This document shows, one piece after another, positions 57,828-64,000 of a stretch of 64,000 bases of DNA. Source of the DNA: an uncultured SAR86 cluster bacterium (lineage in GTDB: Bacteria; Pseudomonadota; Gammaproteobacteria; Magnimaribacterales; D2472); NCBI GenBank assembly GCA_905181595.1, contig CAJIYI010000001.1, positions 277,938 through 341,937 on the forward strand, given 5' to 3'. Below the pieces are notes generated by a model. It was not told the DNA's origin, made no database searches, and worked only from the letters and a program-made list of their open reading frames with translations. How positions within the stretch are numbered: the stretch's first letter is position 1; each line of letters opens with the position of its first letter. The position numbers were made by a program, and so were the translations under genes.

Positions 57828-58809
57828 ATGAGTGAACAAATGATTAAAAAGGTACTGATTACTGGCGCCAATGGATTTATTGGCGGCTCATTGATGCGTT
57901 ACTACCAAAACCAGGGTCAAGATGTTGTGGGTGTTGATCTTGTCGGCAACGGCAATGATATTATCGAGGGCGACATAGCTCAACCTGATTCGATCAGTCA
58001 TGTCTTGCAGGAATGTGATGTAATCATTCCACACGGCTGCACTGGTATCTAATGCAATGCAAGATAGCGATATGTGGAGGGTCAATGTTTTGGCTACTCG
58101 AAACTTAATTGAGGCAGCTAAAGAGCATAAAGTAAGACGCTTTGTTCAAATTTCTTCAGTCGTTGCATATGGGAATTCAGCAGAAGGCGAGTTAGATGAA
58201 AGTCAGCCCGTTCATGCAGATGGAGGCAGCTATGTTCTTACAAAACTTGCTTCAGAACATGTTGTATTGGGCGCCCAGGCAAATGATGATATAGAGGTAG
58301 TGATTCTTCGACCTGGTGATGCTTATGGTCCAGGCAGTCGCCCTTGGATTATTGCCCCACTAGAGGCAATTGCTAAAAATCAGTTTATGCTTCCAGCAAA
58401 AGGGGAAGGCTTTTTTAGACCTATTTACATAGATGACTTAGTGCGTGGCATTGTCATGGCAGCAAGTCACCCAGATGCTGCAGGTGAGATATTTAATATA
58501 TCTTGCGAAGGTTATATGGCTACCAAAGACTACTTTGCACCTCATTACCAATGGCTAGGAAAAAAAGGTCCCATGCTGGTGTCTACGAAATTTGCACTTA
58601 GGGTATCTGGGATAGCATCAAAAGTGGCCGATCTTATGGGTAACCTAAATGAAGCCTCGCCATCCACTATTATGCAACTTTCAACCAAGAGTTGGTTTTC
58701 TATCAAAAAAGCTGAACGTATTCTTGGATGGAAGCCAGAAATTTCATTTGAAGATGGCATGAAATCAACACATGAATGGGCCAAAGAGCAGGGATTAATT
58801 AAAAAATGA
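57828..58809 (+). CDS. NAD-dependent epimerase/dehydratase family protein (one-base frame break near 58030)
   Basis: This is an extended SDR with VLITGANGFIGGSLMRYY (residues 9-26), the catalytic Tyr-Lys in GGSYVLTKLASEH, and RPGDAYGPGSRPWI. Such proteins act on nucleotide sugars, sterols (3-beta-HSD type) or other NAD-linked substrates, and the C-terminal region with hydrophobic helix ALRVSGIASKVADLMG hints at the 3-beta-HSD-like group. The frame stops at 58052, and the next frame reads HTAALVSNAMQDSDMW. One extra C in ATTCCACACGG would explain it (326 residues). Confidence 0.85.
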
Positions 58810-58829
58810 GAACAGTCTTTCTAAAAATT

Positions 58830-59687
58830 CTAATTCCGCTTATCCAGGATTTCCATCATAGTGTGCGCCATTTCCAGTCCTGAGTTTTGGTTCTGCCCAG
58901 TTACAAAGCGCTGCTGATCATCAACTGTTACATGAGTAGCAAATACATCTAGAAAAGCTGTTTTACTCTCAAAGGTAACGCCAGCTTTGCGCAGTTCTGT
59001 CTCTGGATGCTTAGGCGTAAATTCAATACCGAGCTCACTTATCTGCTTATCAGTCACGCCTGTCATTCGGCGCCCAGCAATTAGTAAATTTCCCTCATTA
59101 TTTCGGGCATTAACCAGTCCAAGTACGCCATGACAAACACCGCCGATAATGGGCTCTTTATCACTGTAATAGGACTCGCTAACCTTGATGGCCAATGCTG
59201 ATGATTGTGCCAAATCGTATGCAGCACCCCAGCCGCCTGAGAGAAATATGATGTCATACTGATTTACATCAACTGCTTCAATTGGAATAGAGTTTTTTAC
59301 CTTGGCTTGTGCAATTGGATCATTGAGATAACGTTCGTCCTCAGGTGTCTTAACCATAAAGAAAAAGCTTTCAGGATCTATTGGAAGCTCTCCACCCTGG
59401 ATGCTGGCTATATCAACTTCCATGCCGCCATCTAAAAAAGTGTAATAAGGATGCGTCATCTCTGACCCAAAAACACCGGTAGGCTTTCCTGAGGTTTCAC
59501 CTGGCTTTGATAGGACTGCATGGCTTGTAGTAATAACTAATGCACGTTTACCCGGTAAGTTTACTGATGAGCCCATATACTCTGGATGCAACCCACTTTT
59601 GTGCAAAATAGTAGGCAGGGATAATAGAAATACTCCGACTAGGGAGATTAATACAGCAAAGGTAGTAATTAGTTTTTTATTTTTCAT
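58830..59687 (-). CDS. Membrane-anchored DJ-1/PfpI family protein (Hsp31-like)
   Basis: This is a 285-residue protein with an N-terminal hydrophobic anchor (residues about 6-27), then a DJ-1/PfpI fold with the nucleophile-elbow Cys in IIGGVCHGVLGL, GGWGAAYDLAQ before it and VTGQNQNSGLEMAHTM at the end. Hsp31-type relatives are glyoxalases or deglycases that remove methylglyoxal damage. It is on the minus strand, convergent with the epimerase gene and divergent from the FAD oxidase. Its upstream region contains a near copy of the tetR operator. Confidence 0.85.
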   Translation of the reverse strand: MKNKKLITTFAVLISLVGVFLLSLPTILHKSGLHPEYMGSSVNLPGKRALVITTSHAVLSKPGETSGKPTGVFGSEMTHPYYTFLDGGMEVDIASIQGGELPIDPESFFFMVKTPEDERYLNDPIAQAKVKNSIPIEAVDVNQYDIIFLSGGWGAAYDLAQSSALAIKVSESYYSDKEPIIGGVCHGVLGLVNARNNEGNLLIAGRRMTGVTDKQISELGIEFTPKHPETELRKAGVTFESKTAFLDVFATHVTVDDQQRFVTGQNQNSGLEMAHTMMEILDKRN

Positions 59688-59727
59688 TTGTATTAGTAAT
59701 AAATTTTGAATTCTAGTCACAATAAAC

Positions 59728-59750
59728 TAATGTCATATTATATGTCAATA
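59728..59750. promoter_or_regulatory. Second, imperfect copy of the tetR operator, over the DJ-1 gene promoter
   Basis: TAATGTCATA (59728-59737), three bases, TATGTCAATA (59741-59750). The same place in the tetR operator reads TATTGACATA, three bases, TATGTCAATA. The right arm is identical and the left arm differs at two bases, with the same spacing. The right arm carries TTGACA (minus, 59743-59748), 18 bp from TATTGT (59719-59724), a promoter for the DJ-1 gene. Confidence 0.6.
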
Positions 59751-59815
59751 CTTTTAATGTTCTTTGGGACATGCTAATTTTTAAAGTGAAAAAGGCTATA
59801 CTTATATCTAATATT

Positions 59816-59831
59816 GCAACGCTGTTGCGTT
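59816..59831. promoter_or_regulatory. Overlapping short inverted repeats before the FAD oxidase gene
   Basis: GCAAC-GCT-GTTGC (59816-59828) overlaps AACGC-TGTT-GCGTT (59818-59831), about 32-47 bp before the ATG at 59863, below a possible TATACT -10 (59797-59802). The arms are only five bases, so this may be chance. Confidence 0.25.
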
Positions 59832-59862
59832 ATAAAATACAAACTTTAATTAGGTAAAATCA

Positions 59863-61473
59863 ATGCGTTTATGGAATGGTTGGGGGAATGAAGATAGTGA
59901 CCTAACAATGGAACTTAGCTCTGGTCTGCGTTCGTTGTTGGAGGCTCTTGTTGGAACTGGGACCGCGCTTCCTCAGGCAACCCTGAATGATGTTATCTCT
60001 AAAGTGCCAAACACTCGTCTTGATATACATCCACTGATAATAACTGATGCAGAAACACGAGTTCGTCATGCTCGAGGTCAAAGTTTGCCTGATTGGTTAG
60101 ATATGCACAGTGGTAACGTTGATAAATTTCCAGATGGCGTTGCATTTCCAGAATCATCAGAGCAGGTAAGAGAACTTTTAGTTCATGCTAAAGAAAATAA
60201 TTTGGTAGTAATTCCTTATGGTGGCGGAACATCAGTGGTGGGTCATATCAATCCTGAGAATACTGATAAGCCGATATTGACTATTGATATGGGAAAAATG
60301 AATTCCATGATGAGTATTGATACTGAAAGTCAATTAGCTACCTTCGGCGCTGGTGCCCCAGGGCCTATCGTTGAAGAAGAGCTTAAAAAACATGGCTACA
60401 CATTAGGGCACTTCCCGCAATCTTGGGAGCTTTCTACGCTTGGTGGCTGGGTGGCAAGTCGATCAAGTGGCCAGCAATCCCTTCACTATGGGCGAATTGA
60501 GAATATGTTTGCTGGGGGTAGGATTGAAACTCTTAATGGCACCATGATAATTCCAACTATTCCTGCATCCTCTGCAGGTCCTGATGTTCGAGAGATGATT
60601 CTTGGCTCTGAAGGTCGTTTGGGCATCATCACTGAAGTAACTATACGAATAACTCCTCTGCCTGAAAAAGAAAAATTCCAAGTGGTTTTTTTTCCTTCTT
60701 GGGAAATTGGCATGAGTGCAGCAAGGGAACTTATTCAGCAGCGAGTTGCTCTGTCTATGGTGCGTTTAAGTAACCCCCTTGAGACAACCAGTCTTTTATA
60801 TATGGGCGCGGGCAGCGATAGCAGTGGAGTTGTTGCACTAGAGGAATCATTATCTGAAAAAGGTATTGGCGAAGGTAAAGTCATGATGACATTTGGAGTC
60901 ACTGGCTCAGCTCGTCATTGCGATGCTGCCTATCAATTAGCACTCGATCATTGTTCTGATCTTGGCGGTGTTGCAGATGAGTCTGACCTCGGAGAGAACT
61001 GGGCTCATGGTCGATTCCGTGCCCCATATCTTCGCGACCCTTTAGGCGCTGAGGGTTATGTTGTCGACACCATGGAGACAGCAGTTGATTGGTCAAAAGT
61101 TTCCCAAGCAGCAGAAAATATAGAACAAGCGATTCGCACAGCTTTGGATGATGAGGGTGAGCAAGTTCATGCTTACACGCATCTATCTCATGTCTATGGC
61201 CAGGGATCTAGCATTTACACTACCTATTTGTTTCGCATAGGTGAAAGCTATGAGCAGGGTATGAATCGATGGCTTAAGCTAAAAAAAGCTGGTGCCGAGC
61301 AGATTGTTGCTCATGGGGGCACCATCAGCCATCAGCATGGTGTGGGAAGCGATCATAAGAACTATTTAACCGCAGAAAAAGGGGAGCTTGGTATTGCTGC
61401 AATAAAAAGCTTATGTGAGCAATTTGATCCTAATGGTCAAATGAATCCAGGAAAATTACTCCCTGATAATTAG
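59863..61473 (+). CDS. FAD-linked oxidase, alkyldihydroxyacetonephosphate synthase-like
   Basis: This is a 536-residue vanillyl-alcohol-oxidase-fold FAD protein. It begins with the AGPS-like RLWNGWGNED, then the FAD loop VVIPYGGGTSVVGH (about residues 113-126), FPQSWELSTLGGWVASRSSG, GSEGRLGIITEV, and GGTISHQHGVGSDHK near the end (AGPS has an HHH motif at this point; here HQH). AGPS swaps the acyl group of acyl-DHAP for a fatty alcohol in ether lipid synthesis. The neighbours GlpD and an FGGY kinase share glycerol-phosphate chemistry, which fits such a role, but this is inference. Confidence 0.82.
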   Translation: MRLWNGWGNEDSDLTMELSSGLRSLLEALVGTGTALPQATLNDVISKVPNTRLDIHPLIITDAETRVRHARGQSLPDWLDMHSGNVDKFPDGVAFPESSEQVRELLVHAKENNLVVIPYGGGTSVVGHINPENTDKPILTIDMGKMNSMMSIDTESQLATFGAGAPGPIVEEELKKHGYTLGHFPQSWELSTLGGWVASRSSGQQSLHYGRIENMFAGGRIETLNGTMIIPTIPASSAGPDVREMILGSEGRLGIITEVTIRITPLPEKEKFQVVFFPSWEIGMSAARELIQQRVALSMVRLSNPLETTSLLYMGAGSDSSGVVALEESLSEKGIGEGKVMMTFGVTGSARHCDAAYQLALDHCSDLGGVADESDLGENWAHGRFRAPYLRDPLGAEGYVVDTMETAVDWSKVSQAAENIEQAIRTALDDEGEQVHAYTHLSHVYGQGSSIYTTYLFRIGESYEQGMNRWLKLKKAGAEQIVAHGGTISHQHGVGSDHKNYLTAEKGELGIAAIKSLCEQFDPNGQMNPGKLLPDN

Positions 61474-61485
61474 CACTAATTTACT

Positions 61486-63078
61486 ATGAAAGGATTTACT
61501 AATCGCGATCAACTTCTATCTGAAATGCGAAATGGGCAGAATTTAGATTGGGATATTATTATCATTGGTGGCGGCATTACCGGGGCTGGCGTTCTTCGTG
61601 AAGCTCGACGATGCGGTTATCGAGCGCTGCTACTTGAGCAACAAGATTTTTCATGGGGCACCTCAAGTCGATCATCTAAGATGGTGCATGGAGGCCTTCG
61701 TTATCTTGCTGCGGGTGATCTAAAACTCACCAAGGAATCAGTTCAGGAAAGACAGCGTCTGTTAAATGAGGCTCCTGGATTAGTGGATCCTATATCTTTT
61801 TACTTCACCTTTAGAAAGGGTAAATTTCCTGGCCGCATAGCCATGAAGGTCATACTAACTATTTATGATTTTTTTGCTGGCGCTCAAGATAACAGATACT
61901 GCAATAACAAGGAATTATTACAGCGTTTCAAGGGTCTAGATGAGCATAAACTTCAAGGTGCTAGCTGCTACACCGATGCTATGGTGGATGACTCCCGATT
62001 AGTCCTTCGTGTATTACAAGACAGTATTGATGATGGTGGATACGCACTCAATTACACAAAAGTGGAAGATCTCTTGCTCACTGATGGGAAAGTTTCTGGC
62101 GTGACTATTGAGGACAGCGTTAATTCTGCCTCCATTAATTTAACTGCCCCGGTTGTTATCAATGCTACTGGCGCATGGGCAGATCGACTTAGAAACGTTG
62201 TAAATAGCGAGAAGCGAATCAGACCCTTGCGGGGTAGCCATGTTGTTATTTCGAAATCTTTATACCCTGTAACTGACGTAATGACTTTTTTACATGTCGA
62301 TGATAAACGCGGTGTATTCGTTTACCCTTGGGAGGGAACAACCGTTATTGGCACCACAGATTTGGATCACGATGACGATTTAGATTTAGAGGCTAGCATT
62401 TCTGAGCAAGAGGTAGACTACCTTTTAAAAGCTTTTAACAGCCAATTTCCTAATAATGAACTCAAGCACAGCGATGTTTTATCGACCTGGGCTGGTGTCC
62501 GTCCTGTCATTGGCGCAGAAAAAAGTAAAGACCCTTCCAAAGAACGCCGTGATCACGCCGTTTGGTCAGATAACGGATTAATTACCGTCAGCGGTGGAAA
62601 ACTAACTACCTTTAGATTGATTGCATTAGATGCATTGGCTGCAGCCAAAGATAATTTGCCTACAGCCAAAGAATTTGTTGATGATCGAGTGTTCTCAACT
62701 CCAAAAATGAGTGCCCAGTCCTTGGCACCAGAAAATCATAGTTGGGGTCAACGTTTATTGGGTCGATATGGAGAGAAAGCGCTTGACCTGGCAAATGAAA
62801 GCTCGCTAGAGGATCAACAGAATCTTGGCGATACTGAATTTTCTCTAGCGGAATGCAAATGGGCAGTTCAGCATGAGGCAGTGGAGCATCTCGATGATCT
62901 TTTGCTAAGAAGAACTCGTTTAGGTATGTGTCTGCCTAACGGGGGCATTACTCTCTATCCTGCATTAAAAGATATTTTCTCAACTAATCGGAGCTGGGAT
63001 GATGAGCGTTGGCAAAAAGAAGTTAATCGCTATGAAAAAATCTGGAAAAACCATTACAGTCTTCCTAGCAACTCTTAA
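61486..63078 (+). CDS. Aerobic glycerol-3-phosphate dehydrogenase, GlpD-like
   Basis: GlpD oxidises sn-glycerol 3-phosphate to DHAP and passes electrons to quinone at the inner membrane. The 530-residue FAD protein has IIIIGGGITGAGVLREARRCG (residues about 20-40), GTSSRSSKMVHGGLRYL, IGTTDLDHDDDLDLEA and a C-terminal helical domain with ECKWAVQHEAVEHLDDLLLRRTRLG. It follows the FAD oxidase by 12 bp. I do not use glpD as a symbol, because paralogues near AGPS-like genes may have their own role. Confidence 0.93.
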   Translation: MKGFTNRDQLLSEMRNGQNLDWDIIIIGGGITGAGVLREARRCGYRALLLEQQDFSWGTSSRSSKMVHGGLRYLAAGDLKLTKESVQERQRLLNEAPGLVDPISFYFTFRKGKFPGRIAMKVILTIYDFFAGAQDNRYCNNKELLQRFKGLDEHKLQGASCYTDAMVDDSRLVLRVLQDSIDDGGYALNYTKVEDLLLTDGKVSGVTIEDSVNSASINLTAPVVINATGAWADRLRNVVNSEKRIRPLRGSHVVISKSLYPVTDVMTFLHVDDKRGVFVYPWEGTTVIGTTDLDHDDDLDLEASISEQEVDYLLKAFNSQFPNNELKHSDVLSTWAGVRPVIGAEKSKDPSKERRDHAVWSDNGLITVSGGKLTTFRLIALDALAAAKDNLPTAKEFVDDRVFSTPKMSAQSLAPENHSWGQRLLGRYGEKALDLANESSLEDQQNLGDTEFSLAECKWAVQHEAVEHLDDLLLRRTRLGMCLPNGGITLYPALKDIFSTNRSWDDERWQKEVNRYEKIWKNHYSLPSNS

Positions 63079-63090
63079 GATGAGGTAGCG

Positions 63091-64000
63091 ATGAAAGAAC
63101 AGTACTTTTTAAGCATTGATAACGGCACGCAAAGTGTCCGTGCCATTGTTTTTGATGGACAGGGTCAACTCATCGCAAAAAGTAAAATTGATATTGAGCC
63201 CTATTTTTCTAATCAGAAAGGATGGGCAGAGCAACACGCCGACTATTTTTGGGATTCACTCTGTCAGGCCTGCCAAGAACTTTGGCCAAAGCTGCCGATA
63301 CCCAAGGAATCAATTGTTGCAGTTTCAGTAACCACACAAAGGGCTACAGTAGTTCCGATGGGTAAACGATAATCAACCCCTGCGACCCGCAATTAGTTGG
63401 TTAGATCAGAGACAAGTAGAAACTAAGCCTAAACTTGGAAAGCTAGAGTCGGCGCTGATGAGTCTGATCAGAGCAAAGCCATTGGTAGATTTGATGCATA
63501 GCCAAGCTGAAGCTAATTGGATCGAACAAAATGAGCCTGACATCTGGCAGCAAGTTCATAAATTTTTACTTCTATCTGGCTATCATAATTACAAGCTCAC
63601 CGGTCAATACAATGATGCCATTGCCAGTACTGTCGGATTTGTGCCGTTTGAATATAAGACTCAACAATGGGCCGATGAAAAAGATTGGAAGTGGCGAGCT
63701 ATGCCAATTCGACCTGAAATGTTGCCGAAGGTATCACCAGCGGGGTCAGTGCTAGGAGAAATTACTGCAGCTGCGGCCGATGCAACAGGCATACCCGAAG
63801 GATTGCCATTGATTGCCAGTGGTTCAGATAAAGCTTGTGAGGTCTTGGGAACTGGTTGTATTGATAATGAAACAGGCAGTTTGAGTTATGGTAGTTTAGC
63901 CACTCTGAATATCACTTCTGATAAATACCTTGAGGCTATACCTTTTTATCCAGCGTATCCTGGTGTAATACCCAATACATTTAATATTGAGATGATGGTG
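63091..64000 (+). CDS. FGGY-family carbohydrate kinase, 5' part (one-base frame break near 63367)
   Basis: This is a sugar or polyol kinase of the FGGY family, such as glycerol or xylulose kinase, cut by the window end. The phosphate-binding start is LSIDNGTQSVRAIVFD (residues 7-22), with VTTQRATVV and, after the break, PLRPAISWLDQR. The first frame stops at 63372. One extra C in AAACGAT restores GKDNQPLRPAISW. Later ASGSDKACEVLGTG is the actin-fold core. It starts 12 bp after GlpD with a GAGGTAG ribosome site and is probably the third gene of this operon. Confidence 0.87.

Noticed and set aside
1-64000. CRISPR array, prophage, insertion sequence or tRNA genes
   Set aside because: No spaced direct repeats, phage genes, transposases or tRNA-like arms were seen apart from those of the tmRNA.

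Overview
The window is an AT-rich bacterial segment with the core-gene order of a gammaproteobacterium: ssrA/smpB/ratA/ratB/bamE/fur, then grpE-dnaK-dnaJ-dapB, then the long rpsB-to-tilS run that also includes the bamA-skp-lpx-rnhB-dnaE-accA block. Short intergenic gaps, ATGA-type overlaps, frequent GTG/TTG starts, convergent genes that share their stop codons, and shortened DapB and TilS suggest a streamlined, probably uncultivated marine lineage such as SAR86 or a relative. The lineage is inference, because no 16S gene is present.

Layout. 1-5.3 kb: end of an S9 peptidase, tmRNA, SmpB, a DUF3429 membrane protein, a Na+-symporter, RatA, RatB, BamE and Fur. 5.3-9.7 kb: heat-shock operon behind a recognisable sigma-32-type promoter, then dapB. 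9.7-29.2 kb: a translation/cell-envelope super-operon (rpsB tsf pyrH frr uppS cdsA dxr rseP bamA skp lpxD fabZ lpxA lpxB rnhB dnaE accA tilS), followed by an enoyl-CoA hydratase gene. 30-36.4 kb: leuA, holD-rimI, glutathione peroxidase, an ElaA-like acetyltransferase fused to a peptidyl-prolyl isomerase-like protein, HupE/UreJ and an LLM oxidoreductase. 36.5-40.2 kb: astA-astD-astB (arginine succinyltransferase pathway). 40.3-43.3 kb: an acyl-CoA synthetase and a saccharopine-dehydrogenase-like reductase.

44-58.8 kb is the accessory region. A divergent TetR regulator sits opposite a run of about sixteen same-direction genes: nitronate monooxygenase, GST, haloalkane dehalogenase, two more GSTs, DUF1330, a small membrane protein, DUF2855, a DUF4345-like protein, a metallo-beta-lactamase-fold hydrolase, an SDR, a second nitronate monooxygenase, a tandem DsbA/HCCA-isomerase-like protein, a DUF3604 lipoprotein, another SDR and an epimerase. 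A perfect 16-bp inverted repeat covers the tetR/nitronate monooxygenase promoters. A near copy lies 15.8 kb away in front of a membrane-anchored DJ-1/PfpI gene, which suggests one regulon for detoxifying or degrading reactive organic compounds. 59.8-64 kb: an alkyl-DHAP-synthase-like FAD enzyme, GlpD and an FGGY kinase, perhaps for ether-glycerolipid or glycerol metabolism.

Sequence quality matters here. Single-base frame breaks occur in genes that should be essential (rpsB, dxr, bamA, lpxA), in tetR, an epimerase, the FGGY kinase and the S9 peptidase, and at least five times in the DUF3604 gene. They look like uncorrected indel errors rather than biology, so broken genes are annotated as whole loci.
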